Shown here piece after piece: positions 9,835 to 19,429 of a stretch of 64,000 nt of DNA. The stretch lies in NCBI RefSeq assembly GCF_014195325.1, contig NZ_JACIBK010000003.1, positions 496,001-560,000 on the forward strand, written 5' to 3'. Below the pieces are notes generated by a model. It had not been told where the DNA came from. It saw only the letters and a program-made list of their open reading frames with translations, and did no database searches. The position numbers and the translations under genes are program-made. This DNA comes from Rhizobium sp. BK650. GTDB taxonomy: Bacteria > Pseudomonadota > Alphaproteobacteria > Rhizobiales > Rhizobiaceae. Numbering within the stretch: the stretch's first letter is position 1; each line of letters opens with the position of its first letter.

Positions 9835-10052
9835 CGAAGTGACCTTTCTGGGTGGGATAGTTTGGAACCGGTCTAATTGTGGCGGATGCCAAAATCAATC
9901 ACGGAGGAGGCGGGATTGGCGGCAAAAATGCCGCGGTGCTTTCGCTGCTCCTCAAGTCAATCAACGAGGAACGTGGTGCGCCGTGGCCCATTACCTGACT
10001 CGATAAGGAAGGTGAGGCGCCAGACCTCTGCGGCGGCGTCTGCCGCAAAAGC

Positions 10053-10077
10053 AAAAAGGCCGGCACAGCGCCGACCT
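10053..10077 (-). terminator. Rho-independent terminator of fumC
   Basis: On the minus strand, GGTCGGC and GCCGGCC can pair (one G-U) around a five-base loop, followed by TTTTT, 21 bp past the fumC stop codon. Confidence 0.75.
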
Positions 10078-10098
10078 CCGATACTCATGCGAACCCAA

Positions 10099-11490
10099 TT
10101 ACTTCGGGCTGATCATCGTCTCCGGACGCACGATCGCGTCATATTCCTCAGACGTCACCAGCCCGCTCGCCAGTGCCTCTTCCTTCAGCGTCGTGCCGTT
10201 CTTGTGCGCCGTCTTGGCAATCTTGGCAGCCGCGTCATAGCCGATCTTCGGGGCGAGCGCGGTCACCAGCATCAAGGAGCGTTCGAGGCCGGCCTTGATA
10301 TTGTCCTCGCGGGCTTCGATGCCGACGACGCAATTGTCGGTGAAGGAGACGGCGGCGTCGCCGAGGAGCTGGACTGATTGCAGGAAGTTATAGGCCATCA
10401 TCGGATTGTAGACGTTGAGCTCGAAATGGCCCTGGCTGTCGGCGAAGGTCAACGCCGCATGGTTGCCGAAGACGTGGATGCAGACCTGCGTCAGCGCTTC
10501 GCACTGAGTGGGATTCACCTTCCCGGGCATGATCGAGGAACCGGGCTCGTTTTCCGGCAAGGCCAGCTCCCCGAGGCCCGAGCGCGGGCCGGAGCCGAGC
10601 AGACGGATGTCGTTGGCGATCTTGAAGAGGGCGGCGGCTGCCGCGTTGATCGCGCCGTGGGCGAAGACCATTGAATCATGCGATGCGAGCGCCTCGAATT
10701 TGTTCGGCGCGGTCACGAAGGGCATACCGGTGATAGCGGCTATCTCTTCGGCGACCTTCTCGGCAAAGCCGACCGGCGCATTGAGACCTGTGCCGACGGC
10801 GGTGCCGCCCTGGGCGAGTTCGCAGAGGCCGGGCAGGGTTATCTCGATTCGCTTGATCGCGGAGCCGACCTGCGCGGCATAGCCGGAAAATTCCTGGCCG
10901 AGCGTGAGCGGCGTGGCATCTTGCGTATGCGTGCGGCCGATCTTGATGATGTGGCTGAATTCCGTGACCTTCATGTCGAGGGCCGCATGCAGATGCTTCA
11001 GGGACGGCAGCAGGTGGTGAGCGATCTGTTCGGCGCAGGCAATGTGCATGGCCGTCGGATAAGTATCGTTCGACGACTGGCTCATATTAACGTGATCGTT
11101 CGGGTGTACCGGCTTCTTGGAACCCATGACGCCGCCAAGCATTTCTATGGCGCGATTGGAGATCACTTCGTTGGCGTTCATATTGGATTGCGTGCCGGAA
11201 CCGGTCTGCCAGACGACCAGCGGGAAATGGTCGTTCAGCTTGCCGTCGATCACTTCCTGGGCGGCATCCACGACAGCTTTGCCAATGCTGGAATCGAGCT
11301 GGCCGAGCGCCATATTGGCGCGTGCTGCCGCCTGCTTGACGATACCGAGCGCGCGCACGATCGAGAGCGGCTGCTTTTCCCAACCGATCTTGAAATTGCC
11401 GAGAGAACGCTGCGCCTGCGCGCCCCAATAGCGGTCGCTGGCGACCTCGATCGGGCCAAATGTGTCGGTTTCGGTGCGGGTGGAACTCAT
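10099..11490 (-). CDS. fumC: Fumarate hydratase class II
   Basis: A 463-residue cofactor-free, oxygen-stable fumarase of the fumarase/aspartase superfamily. Visible landmarks are [13 protein letters not shown] near residue 100, the TxxQDAxPLxLGQE segment ([15 protein letters not shown]), and the superfamily signature [11 protein letters not shown], whose serine loop carries the catalytic base. The longer frame reaches 11625, but the protein starts at [16 protein letters not shown] (ATG at 11490), which is the family N-terminus and gives the family length. Having both fumarase classes allows flux when iron is short or oxidants damage FumA; that role is known from enterobacteria and inferred here. 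Confidence 0.95.
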   Translation of the reverse strand: MSSTRTETDTFGPIEVASDRYWGAQAQRSLGNFKIGWEKQPLSIVRALGIVKQAAARANMALGQLDSSIGKAVVDAAQEVIDGKLNDHFPLVVWQTGSGTQSNMNANEVISNRAIEMLGGVMGSKKPVHPNDHVNMSQSSNDTYPTAMHIACAEQIAHHLLPSLKHLHAALDMKVTEFSHIIKIGRTHTQDATPLTLGQEFSGYAAQVGSAIKRIEITLPGLCELAQGGTAVGTGLNAPVGFAEKVAEEIAAITGMPFVTAPNKFEALASHDSMVFAHGAINAAAAALFKIANDIRLLGSGPRSGLGELALPENEPGSSIMPGKVNPTQCEALTQVCIHVFGNHAALTFADSQGHFELNVYNPMMAYNFLQSVQLLGDAAVSFTDNCVVGIEAREDNIKAGLERSLMLVTALAPKIGYDAAAKIAKTAHKNGTTLKEEALASGLVTSEEYDAIVRPETMISPK

Positions 11491-11919
11491 GGCTTGGTGC
11501 CTTCCTGTCACATGCTCTTTAGGGCAGTCCTTGAAGATGAGAGACTTATAGGGTGGAACGCTTAACAAGAAAACCAGATCCAATGCTAAATATTGAATAT
11601 TGGCCTCATGTTTTACGTCATCCACCTGTGCTTCATCCGGCGTGTTCTTTCGGTCACGCCCGAAAATTAATGCAGAAAGCGTCAGAAAGCACCCTTTCTC
11701 GAACTGGAAAATTCGGTAAAAAATTAACTAATAATTTCATAATTTTGTGTGAACTGACGGCCGGCGTTGCGTTCGACTCCGTCACACGAAGTTGAGTGCT
11801 GAAAGCGCTGGCGTCGCGGGCCGATTTCTGATGAATGGGCCGCGGCTGCCGGGAATTCTGGAAGAATTGATCTGAGCCTTTTGCTCGACAACAGCATGAT
11901 ACTGGAACTGGAAGACAAG
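11491..11919. promoter_or_regulatory. Divergent promoter region between fumC and the L,D-transpeptidase gene
   Basis: This 429-bp intergenic stretch has an AT-rich core around 11700-11745, which contains TTAA-N7-TTTC at 11724-11738, a poor match to a CtrA site. It presumably carries the promoters of both flanking genes. No coding potential or RNA structure was convincing. Confidence 0.4.
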
Positions 11920-13818
11920 ATGAAGTTCGTTTTGAAAAGCGCGGTTTCCGCATTGGCACTTTCCTGCGTGATTGGCGCGGTTCCTGCGCATGCCTATACG
12001 CTGATGGATATGCTGCGCGGCGACCGGGCAAGGGGCCAGAGCACCATTATCATGGACCCCTCGGCGCCGATCCGCGGCACTCCGGGCAATCGCAACGGCG
12101 GCCTTGGCGGCGACATTGATCCCGAAGCTGCGCTGCCGAAGGTTTCCGGCCCGCGCTACTACACTTACAAGGCCGAACCTTTGGTGCCCGTCGATACGAC
12201 GAAGTTTGCCGATCCTGTCGTGACCGGCGCAGTCGCGGACGTCTCCGGTGCTGCCGCGACTGACGGCGCTCCGCAGCGTCACTTCCTGACGGAGGCCAAG
12301 GTTCGCGCCAATGCCGATGTCGCGAGGGCCCTGCAGGCCTATTACGGCGACGGCAAGAATCCCCTCGTCTGGGTTTCCGGCGAGGGCGTCAATGAACGCG
12401 GCAAGGCAGCGATGAGCGTGCTTGCAGATGCAGCAAGCGTTGGCCTCGACCCCGCCGATTACGCCGTCGCCGAGCCGGCAATCGATCCGGCCAATCCGGA
12501 CCCGGACGCTCGCGACAAGGCGCTGACGCAGTTCGAACTCGCACTTTCCTCGAAGGTTCTCTCTTACGTGCAGGACACGACGCGCGGCCGCGTCGACCCC
12601 AACAAGCTGTCTGGCTACCATGATTTCCAGCGAAAGGTCGTAAAGCTCGATCCCGTGCTGAAACTCTCCCGCCTGAGCCCCGACGTTGCGGCCTATCTGT
12701 CCAGCCGCAATCCCGACAGCACGCAGTTCCTGGCGCTGAAGGCCGAACTCGCCAAGCTGCGCGCAGCCGATGGTGGCAACGAGGAGCGGATCACCATTTC
12801 CCTCGATTCCCTGCTGCACCCGGGCGACAGCTCGCCGGAAGTCGCCAACATCGTCAAGGCGATCCAGAAGCATGGTTCGGCAGAGCTGAAGTCCGCGCAT
12901 GCGGCCACCTTCTCGGCTTATGCCGGCAGCAGCGATTATTCGCCCGAGATCGTGTCACTGGTCGAGGACTTTCAGAAGGAGCGCGGCCTGAAGCCCGATG
13001 GCGTAATCGGTCAGGCAACCGTGCGCATGATGACCGGCGGCGACAACAATGCCTCCAAGATCGACAAGCTCATCATAGCGATGGAGCAGCTGCGCTGGCT
13101 GCCCGCCGATCTCGGCCCACGCTACGTGATGATCAACCAGCCCGCCTTCATGGCCTACTATTTCAACGACTCCAAACAGCAGCTTGCGATGCGCACCGTT
13201 GTCGGCGGCAAGAACAACCAGACCTATTTCTTCGACGACGAGATCGAAACGGTCGAGTTCAACCCGTTCTGGGGCGTGCCGCAGTCGATCATCATCAACG
13301 AAATGCTGCCGAAGCTGCGTTCCAACCCCGACTATCTCGATCAGTTGGGCTATCAGGTTGAGGTCGGCGGCCGTGCCGTTCCGTCCTCCAGCGTCGACTG
13401 GTACGGCTCGACACAGAATATTTCGGTTCGTCAGCCGCCAAGCAGCGACAATGCGCTGGGTGAATTGAAAATCCTGTTCCCCAACAGCCATGCCATCTAC
13501 ATGCACGACACGCCTTCGAAGAGCTTCTTCAAGCGTGACATGCGGGCTCTCAGCCACGGCTGCGTGCGCCTTTCGGATCCGCGCGCGATGGCTGCTGCCG
13601 TTCTCGGTACGACGGTCGATGAGGTCGCCAAACAGATCGCCACCGGCCAGAACCATGCCGTAAAAGTGCCGCAGAAGATCCCGGTCTATGTATCCTATTT
13701 CACCGCCTGGCCGAACAAGGATGGAGTGATCGAATATTTCGACGACGTGTATGGTCGCGACGCCTATGTGGACAAGGCGTTCGATGTGACGACGAAATCG
13801 CGTGAGGCGCAGATCTGA
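11920..13818 (+). CDS. L,D-transpeptidase, YcbB/LdtD-like with peptidoglycan-binding domain
   Basis: A 632-residue periplasmic L,D-transpeptidase that would form 3-3 cross-links in peptidoglycan. ATG 11920 starts a clear signal peptide ending at VPAHA; earlier in-frame starts at 11881 (TTG) and 11896 lack it. A middle region includes a peptidoglycan-binding-1 repeat (FQKERGLKPDGVIGQATV). The C-terminal YkuD domain has IYMHDTP and the SHGCVRLSDP motif with catalytic Cys548. The large size and inserted middle domain resemble YcbB rather than the small ErfK type. Polar-growing rhizobia have cell walls rich in L,D cross-links and many such enzymes. Confidence 0.92.
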   Translation: MKFVLKSAVSALALSCVIGAVPAHAYTLMDMLRGDRARGQSTIIMDPSAPIRGTPGNRNGGLGGDIDPEAALPKVSGPRYYTYKAEPLVPVDTTKFADPVVTGAVADVSGAAATDGAPQRHFLTEAKVRANADVARALQAYYGDGKNPLVWVSGEGVNERGKAAMSVLADAASVGLDPADYAVAEPAIDPANPDPDARDKALTQFELALSSKVLSYVQDTTRGRVDPNKLSGYHDFQRKVVKLDPVLKLSRLSPDVAAYLSSRNPDSTQFLALKAELAKLRAADGGNEERITISLDSLLHPGDSSPEVANIVKAIQKHGSAELKSAHAATFSAYAGSSDYSPEIVSLVEDFQKERGLKPDGVIGQATVRMMTGGDNNASKIDKLIIAMEQLRWLPADLGPRYVMINQPAFMAYYFNDSKQQLAMRTVVGGKNNQTYFFDDEIETVEFNPFWGVPQSIIINEMLPKLRSNPDYLDQLGYQVEVGGRAVPSSSVDWYGSTQNISVRQPPSSDNALGELKILFPNSHAIYMHDTPSKSFFKRDMRALSHGCVRLSDPRAMAAAVLGTTVDEVAKQIATGQNHAVKVPQKIPVYVSYFTAWPNKDGVIEYFDDVYGRDAYVDKAFDVTTKSREAQI

Positions 13819-13842
13819 CGCTAGCGCCAGATGGGCATTTGG

Positions 13843-13877
13843 ACGGGCGGTCCTCGGGCCGCCCGTTTCGTTTTTTT
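13843..13877 (+). terminator. Terminator after L,D-transpeptidase gene
   Basis: A perfect 8-bp stem ACGGGCGG/CCGCCCGT is followed by a T-rich run broken by CG (13867-13877), 25 bp after the stop codon. Confidence 0.85.
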
Positions 13878-13940
13878 GTATTATTGGATCGGAATGAAAA
13901 GGAGGCGCTCGGGTCGCCAGCGCATCAGGCGTACCAGCCC

Positions 13941-14675
13941 TCAAACAGCAACTTTCGCCGCAGATTTCCGGAACAACATCTCCACCAGTTCTGCCGTCAG
14001 CTCATCGAAATGCGTGATGATCATATCCGGATCGAGGCTCGAAACCGGCACATCCGAATAGCCGAAGGGCACTGCGATGGAAGGCACGTTGGCATTCTTA
14101 GCCACAGCGATATCGTTGATGCTGTCACCGATCATGACCGAGCGAGAGACGTGACCGCCAGCGCGTTCGATGGTGCCGGTTAGATGCCGGGCATCGGGCT
14201 TGCGGTATTCGAACGTATCGCCCCCGGTAATCGCGTCGAAATAATGCGTCAGGCCGAGCTTTCCGATCAGGCCGGTGGCAAGGCTTTCCAGCTTGTTTGT
14301 GCAGACGGCGAGGCGGTATCCGGACGCCTTCAGCCGTTCCATGGCGGCGACGAGACCCGGGTAGGGCTCGGTATGACCCGGCATATTGGCATTATAATGC
14401 GCGACGAAACGCTCGACGAGTTTAGGAACCTCATCCGATGTCAACGGGTGACCTTGGAGGTTGCAGGCGCGCTCGATCATCACGCGCGCTCCCTGGCCTA
14501 CGAGATGCGTGAGATTGTCATAGGTGACGGGCTCAAGATCAAGAGCTGCGATCGTGTAGTTCAGGCTTTCGACCAGATCGACATGGGTGTCGAGAAGCGT
14601 GCCGTCGAGATCGAAGACGACGAGGCCTTTATCCTTGGGAAGAGCCTGGTCGGCATTTTCGGGAGCGGGGGTCAA
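13941..14675 (-). CDS. gph: Phosphoglycolate phosphatase, HAD superfamily
   Basis: A 244-residue HAD hydrolase predicted to dephosphorylate 2-phosphoglycolate. HAD motif I is VVFDLDGTLLDTHVDL with the nucleophile/acid DxD pair, motif II is AVCTNK, and motif IV is VMIGDSINDIAVAKNA with the magnesium-binding acids; the helical cap lies between motifs I and II. It is divergent from rpiA, another sugar-phosphate gene. Substrate choice among related phosphatases cannot be proved from sequence, but length and cap match Gph. Confidence 0.85.
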   Translation of the reverse strand: MTPAPENADQALPKDKGLVVFDLDGTLLDTHVDLVESLNYTIAALDLEPVTYDNLTHLVGQGARVMIERACNLQGHPLTSDEVPKLVERFVAHYNANMPGHTEPYPGLVAAMERLKASGYRLAVCTNKLESLATGLIGKLGLTHYFDAITGGDTFEYRKPDARHLTGTIERAGGHVSRSVMIGDSINDIAVAKNANVPSIAVPFGYSDVPVSSLDPDMIITHFDELTAELVEMLFRKSAAKVAV

Positions 14676-14869
14676 AGTGAGGCCTCTTTGCAGGGTAGGA
14701 TTATCCGGGATTAGGCGATGAACCGGCGAAAAGCAACGCCAGGACGGCTGACAGAAAAGTCGCAGCCGAAACGCGTGGCTTTCAATCGCAAGACGATGAT
14801 TTTGGCTTTCGTTTGCAATACGAGCCGTGTAAACAGCACATCCAACGCAATATCAGGAGCTGGCGGCGC

Positions 14870-15568
14870 ATGGATGCCCGCGAAATGAAGATCAAGGCCG
14901 CCGAGGCAGCACTCGTCCACGTCGAATACGGCATGCGTCTCGGAATCGGGACTGGAAGCACCGCGGAGGAATTTGTTCGTCTGCTCGCCGAAAAGGTCGC
15001 AGCCGGCTTCAAAGTCGAGGGCGTTCCGACCTCCGAGCGAACGGCGCGGCTGTGCGTCGAACTCGGCGTACCCTTGAAATCGCTTGACGAACTGCCGCAA
15101 CTGGATCTCACCATCGATGGCGCCGACGAAGTCGATGCGGCGCTCCGGCTCATCAAGGGCGGTGGCGGCGCGCTGCTGCGCGAAAAGATCGTTGCGGCCG
15201 CCTCGACGCGGATGATCGTCATCGCCGACGAAAGCAAGTTGGTCGAGACGCTCGGCGCCTTCGCGCTGCCGATCGAGGTCAATCCCTTCGGCCTCCTTTC
15301 GACGCGGATGGCCATCGAAAAGACCGCCTCGCGCCTCGGTCTCTCAGGCGAACTGACATTGCGTCAGTCCGGGGATGGAGAGTTTACGACAGACGGCGGA
15401 CATTACATCATCGACGCATCTTTTGGCCGCATTCCTGATGCAGAGGCGCTCTCGAGGGAACTGAATTCCATACCCGGTGTCGTAGAGCACGGGCTTTTCA
15501 TCAACATGGCGGCGCTTGCGATCATTGCTGGTCCTGCAGGTGCCCGCACGCTGCAGGCAAACAGATAA
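14870..15568 (+). CDS. rpiA: Ribose-5-phosphate isomerase A
   Basis: A 232-residue enzyme of the non-oxidative pentose phosphate pathway that interconverts ribose 5-phosphate and ribulose 5-phosphate. Motifs: [12 protein letters not shown] (phosphate loop), [12 protein letters not shown] with catalytic Asp, and [16 protein letters not shown] 14870 has AGGAGC 9 nt upstream and gives the family N-terminus [15 protein letters not shown]; the frame open from 14813 is not needed. The DUF2059 gene begins 17 bp after its stop, so the two are probably cotranscribed. Confidence 0.95.
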   Translation: MDAREMKIKAAEAALVHVEYGMRLGIGTGSTAEEFVRLLAEKVAAGFKVEGVPTSERTARLCVELGVPLKSLDELPQLDLTIDGADEVDAALRLIKGGGGALLREKIVAAASTRMIVIADESKLVETLGAFALPIEVNPFGLLSTRMAIEKTASRLGLSGELTLRQSGDGEFTTDGGHYIIDASFGRIPDAEALSRELNSIPGVVEHGLFINMAALAIIAGPAGARTLQANR

Positions 15569-15585
15569 CAGGAGCATAGAAATTC

Positions 15586-16155
15586 ATGATGAACATTGCA
15601 GGCCTCGGCCGTCTTGCCGCTGCGACCATCGTTCTTTCCGGGCTTGCCTTCGGCTCTGCCGCAAGAGCGCAGGAAGTTTCCGAGGAGCAGCTTAAGGCTG
15701 CCCGCGCAGCCATGGACGCGATCGGCGCAACCACCCAGTATGACAACATCCTGCCGGGTCTTGCCGAGCGCCTGAAGGCAGGTCTCATACAGGACTCGCC
15801 GAACTACCAGGATGTCATCACTGCGACCGTTGACAAGCAGGCGCTGGCTCTGGCACCGCGCCGCGCCGACCTCGAAAAGGAAGCGGCTCTCACCTATGCC
15901 AAAGCCTTCACCGTCGACGAGCTGAAGGCAATTGCCGATTTCTACAATTCCGACGTCGGAAAGAAGCTGCTGCGTGACGGCCCGGTCGCCTCGCGCGAAA
16001 CCGCCAAGGCTGCTGATATCTGGGCGCAGGGCATTTCCCGCGACCTGGAAAAGCAGAGCAACGCCGAGCTTTCCAAGGTCATCAAGGCTCCGCCGCCGAC
16101 AACGGAAAGCCCGGTTCCGGCTCCGGCGGCCGCACCGGCACCCGCCAAGAAGTAA
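15586..16155 (+). CDS. Exported DUF2059 domain protein
   Basis: A 189-residue predicted periplasmic protein. The N-terminus is a signal peptide ending near SAARAQE. The body is helical, with a segment LTYAKAFTVDELKAIADFYNS characteristic of DUF2059, and the C-terminal 25 residues are Pro/Ala-rich (PPPTTESPVPAPAAAP), probably disordered. AGGAG precedes the start and the gene directly follows rpiA. Function is unknown in this family. Confidence 0.85.
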   Translation: MMNIAGLGRLAAATIVLSGLAFGSAARAQEVSEEQLKAARAAMDAIGATTQYDNILPGLAERLKAGLIQDSPNYQDVITATVDKQALALAPRRADLEKEAALTYAKAFTVDELKAIADFYNSDVGKKLLRDGPVASRETAKAADIWAQGISRDLEKQSNAELSKVIKAPPPTTESPVPAPAAAPAPAKK

Positions 16156-16174
16156 GACTATCTTTCATTTCGAC

Positions 16175-16199
16175 AAAAGCCCGGCTCGCCCGGGCTTTT
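16175..16199 (+). terminator. Terminator of rpiA-DUF2059 operon
   Basis: A 10-bp inverted repeat AAAAGCCCGG/CCGGGCTTTT with a five-base loop lies 20 bp past the stop codon. Its symmetrical A and T arms let it work on either strand. Confidence 0.85.
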
Positions 16200-16236
16200 G
16201 TTTTTGTGGCGCCGCCCCTATCTCTTTTGTTCTCAA

Positions 16237-16335
16237 GCAATTCCGGACACAGAACCGCACACTTCTGCTGGAATTGCTCTACTATCCTTACGCAATTCCG
16301 GACGCAGAACCGCTGCACACTTCTGCTGGAATTGC
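16237..16335. repeat. Two direct copies of a palindromic repeat (family A) before gor
   Basis: Two nearly identical 41-44 bp units, 16237-16277 and 16292-16335, each bounded by GCAATTCC and GGAATTGC and carrying an internal CAGAACCGC/CACACTTCTGCT core, repeat with a 55-bp period in the gap before gor. A third member in the opposite orientation lies at 47321-47366. The second copy ends 45 bp before the gor start, so the pair may lie in the gor leader. Confidence 0.85.
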
Positions 16336-16380
16336 TCTATATGTGAACGACCCATCCAGCGATTCCCTCCGGAGATCATC

Positions 16381-17766
16381 ATGCCTTCCTACGACTACGA
16401 CCTCTTCGTCATCGGCGGCGGTTCAGGAGGGGTGCGCAGCGCACGCGTCGCGGCCTCGCTCGGCAAGAAGGTGGCGATCGCCGAGGAATATCGCTACGGC
16501 GGCACCTGTGTGATCCGCGGCTGCGTGCCGAAGAAGCTCTTCGTCTATGCCTCACAGTTCCACGAGCATTTTGAGGATGCAGCTGGCTTTGGCTGGACAG
16601 TCGGCGAAAGCGCGTTCGACTGGAAGAAGCTGATCGCGGCCAAGGATAATGAGATCGCGCGGCTTGAGGGGCTTTACAAGAAAGGGCTTGCCGGCGCCAA
16701 TGCCGAAATCCTGGAAACCCGCGCCGAACTTGTCGATGCCCATACGATCAAGCTTCTGAGGACCGGCGAGACGGTGACGGCCAAAACCATCGTGATTGCG
16801 ACCGGCGGCAGACCGAACCCGCATGCGGCACTACCCGGCCACGAGCTCTGCATCTCCTCCAACGAAGCTTTCCATCTGGAAGAGCTGCCGAAGTCCATCC
16901 TGATTGCCGGCGGCGGCTACATCGCCGTCGAGTTCGCCAATATCTTCCATGGGCTCGGTGTCGAGACGACACTGATCTACCGCGGCACCGAAATCCTTTC
17001 TCGCTTCGACGAGGACCTGCGTCGCGGCCTGCACGAAGCCATGGTTGCCAAGGGCATCCGCATCCTCTGCCAGGATGTGATGGAGAAGGTGACAAGAGGC
17101 GAAAATGGCCTCGTCATCGAGACCATGAAAGGCGAGACGCTCAATGCCGGTATCGTTATGCTGGCGCTCGGCCGCGATCCGAATACGAGAGGGCTGGGGC
17201 TGGAAAAGGCGGGTGTTGCGGTGAACGAACGCGGCGCCGTCATCGTCGACGATTACTCGCGTACGAATGTCGAGAATATCTATGCACTCGGCGATGTCAC
17301 CGACCGGGTCCAGCTGACGCCGGTCGCAATCCACGAAGCCATGTGCTTCATCGAGACCGAGTACAAGAATAACCCGACCAAGCCGGATTACGACCTCATT
17401 CCGACCGCCGTCTTCTCCCAGCCGGAGATCGGCACGGTCGGTCTCTCCGAGGAGGAGGCGGGCAAACGTTACCAGGAGCTGGAAGTCTATCGCGCCCAGT
17501 TCCGGCCGCTGAAGGCCACGTTGTCGGGCCGGGCGGAAAAGATGATGATGAAACTGATCGTCGATGCCGCAAGCCGCAAGGTAGTGGGAGCCCATATCCT
17601 TGGTCACGATGCCGGCGAGATGGCGCAGATCCTGGGCATCACGCTGAAGGCCGGCTGCACCAAGGACGATTTCGACCGCACCATGGCGCTGCATCCGACG
17701 GCCGCCGAAGAACTGGTGACCATGTATGCGCCGAGCTACCGCGTCCGCGACGGCCAGCGCCTCTGA
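16381..17766 (+). CDS. gor: Glutathione-disulfide reductase
   Basis: A 461-residue flavoprotein that reduces glutathione disulfide with NADPH. The FAD-binding GGGSGGVRSA starts at residue 12; the redox-active disulfide is in GTCVIRGCVPKK (Cys43 and Cys48); the second nucleotide-binding loop is AGGGYIAVEFA; the FAD-contacting ALGDVTD is present, and HPTAAEE near the C-terminus holds the catalytic His-Glu pair. An open frame continues upstream to 16198 through the intergenic repeats, but CGGAG before ATG 16381 and the family N-terminus fix the start. Confidence 0.95.
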   Translation: MPSYDYDLFVIGGGSGGVRSARVAASLGKKVAIAEEYRYGGTCVIRGCVPKKLFVYASQFHEHFEDAAGFGWTVGESAFDWKKLIAAKDNEIARLEGLYKKGLAGANAEILETRAELVDAHTIKLLRTGETVTAKTIVIATGGRPNPHAALPGHELCISSNEAFHLEELPKSILIAGGGYIAVEFANIFHGLGVETTLIYRGTEILSRFDEDLRRGLHEAMVAKGIRILCQDVMEKVTRGENGLVIETMKGETLNAGIVMLALGRDPNTRGLGLEKAGVAVNERGAVIVDDYSRTNVENIYALGDVTDRVQLTPVAIHEAMCFIETEYKNNPTKPDYDLIPTAVFSQPEIGTVGLSEEEAGKRYQELEVYRAQFRPLKATLSGRAEKMMMKLIVDAASRKVVGAHILGHDAGEMAQILGITLKAGCTKDDFDRTMALHPTAAEELVTMYAPSYRVRDGQRL

Positions 17767-17807
17767 TCCAGAATTCCGGTGCGGAATAAAGGGCCAGTCG
17801 CAGTTGG

Positions 17808-19091
17808 TCAGCTCGTCAGGCGCGGCGCGCGGATGACCTTGAAGAACAGCGCCTTCATCGCATCGGCAATGCCCTCGGTCGGCGTCACTTCGAAATAGAG
17901 GCCCGGCGAGGCGCAGGCGGCCATGCGTGAGGGTATCTCGTTCTGGAAGGGCTTAATCCAGGTATTGTACCAGTTGTTGCTCGGCAGCGGCAGGTAGGTG
18001 GTGTAGAGCACGGCGATCTTGACGCCACGATCCTTAAGTGGCTTGCAGAAGGACGTGTCTATCGGCTCCTGGCAACGGCCACCCGTCGTCTTCTTGGTGC
18101 AGGTCGAAGGCTTGTAACTGTCCCCGACGCCATCCGCCACGAAGAACAGGATTTTCTCAGGACTGATGTTCGACGTTCCGTCACCGGCCGGATCGATGAT
18201 GGTATTCATCTGCGTCATGGCGCTGTCGAAACTGGTGATCTGGTCACTGTTGTAATTCTGGTAGGGAATGGTCATCAGGTCGACGGCGTTGGTATAGTTT
18301 TTCACCGTCGTCAGATCCGAAGTGAGATTTGAGATCGTCGTCAGCTTGGCATCCTCGGCCTTGGTGCCGAAGGTGTAGACACCCATGCGGAACTGGTCGG
18401 CGCTGACGCGCTCAGTCTTGGCCGTATCGGTCAGCGCCTGGGTTGCCTGGCGCACCACGTCGATGCGCATCGCCACGCCGAGGTCCTTAGCAATCGTATA
18501 ATTGTTGACGCTCTTATCCACCTGATGGCAGGCAAAAGCGCAGCCGGTCTTGGCTTCCATCTTGGCAACATCCGTCGGGGTCGCGGCGACGCCCATGGAG
18601 GGTGTATTGTCCAGCAGGATGTAGAAATCCATGAAGGAGGCGGTCTGATATTCCGCCGTCGCCGTGCCCGATATGGTAATCGAGTCCTGTCCGAGGACAT
18701 GCATGAAGGTGGTGGGCACGGAGGCGCTGAAGGTGACCTGCGAATTAAGTTTGTTGGCCGTCTTGGTGACGTCAATGCTCAAATTCACCGGCACCGAGGT
18801 CAGCTCGCCGGACATCTGCGAGAAGAAGATGCTGCGAGCGTCCGTCTTGGCGACCGAGATGGTGCCGTTGCCCTGCATGGTCATTGCGACTGCCACCGCA
18901 CCCGATTTTTCGGAAATCGAGCCTACGGCGGCGGCATCGGCGGCGGCATAGAGCTGGGTGCGCAGGCTCAGCGCATGGGCATAGTCCAGCGCAAGGCCGG
19001 CGGTGCCGACCAGCGGAACCATCAAAAGTGCCGTCATGATTCCGAAATTACCTGATCGGTCCGCCAGAAAAGTGGACGAAAGGATGCCCAT
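17808..19091 (-). CDS. TadG-like pilus assembly protein with von Willebrand A domain
   Basis: A 427-residue protein. The N-terminus DRSGNFGIMTALLMVPLVGTAGLALDYAHAL is the TadE/TadG-type pilin-like membrane anchor, followed by a helical stretch rich in Ala and Thr. A vWA domain starts at MDFYILLDNTPSMGVA, with a DxTxS metal-site variant, and contains cysteine pairs (GCAFACHQ). Such proteins accompany tad (Flp) pilus loci, but no tad assembly genes adjoin it here. Another TadE/TadG pair lies 5 kb downstream. Confidence 0.8.
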   Translation of the reverse strand: MGILSSTFLADRSGNFGIMTALLMVPLVGTAGLALDYAHALSLRTQLYAAADAAAVGSISEKSGAVAVAMTMQGNGTISVAKTDARSIFFSQMSGELTSVPVNLSIDVTKTANKLNSQVTFSASVPTTFMHVLGQDSITISGTATAEYQTASFMDFYILLDNTPSMGVAATPTDVAKMEAKTGCAFACHQVDKSVNNYTIAKDLGVAMRIDVVRQATQALTDTAKTERVSADQFRMGVYTFGTKAEDAKLTTISNLTSDLTTVKNYTNAVDLMTIPYQNYNSDQITSFDSAMTQMNTIIDPAGDGTSNISPEKILFFVADGVGDSYKPSTCTKKTTGGRCQEPIDTSFCKPLKDRGVKIAVLYTTYLPLPSNNWYNTWIKPFQNEIPSRMAACASPGLYFEVTPTEGIADAMKALFFKVIRAPRLTS

Positions 19092-19429
19092 GCCGTATCC
19101 CCTTAATATCTAGGGTCCGATCTACAAGGGAAATCTAAATTATCTGGAAAATCGGATGGTATATTTCGGTTTAATGGTTGTAACTGCTAGCTATTCCGCT
19201 CGTTCGCCGGGCATTTGCAGCAGCGGAGAAACGCCTGCCGGAGCGCTGTGAGCTCATTCGGTCATCCTGACTTTTGAATTCAAACATCAGGCTTTCTGAA
19301 AATCGATTCCGATTTTCAGGCCGGCGTTTTTGGGGCGCCGAATGCGCTAGGCAAGGGGAGCCGAAAGGTTTATAAGCCGCCGGACTATTAAACGGGCAGG
19401 CATCCGGGATAGACCGGGTGGGGAAGCAG
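19092..19429. other. Intergenic region with a perfect 10-bp palindrome
   Basis: This 338-bp divergent gap contains the inverted repeat CTGAAAATCG/CGATTTTCAG at 19296-19305 and 19310-19319 around an ATTC loop. It resembles a dispersed palindromic element common in rhizobial intergenic DNA, though no T-run follows as in a terminator. Promoters of both neighbours must lie here; none is distinct enough to name. Confidence 0.6.

Noticed and set aside
11724..11738. A CtrA site before the L,D-transpeptidase gene
   Set aside because: TTAA-N7-TTTC has two mismatches in the second half-site and lies in AT-rich DNA.
16198..16380. An N-terminal extension of glutathione reductase through the repeats
   Set aside because: The extension encodes the palindromic repeats, and ATG 16381 has both the ribosome binding site and the family N-terminus.
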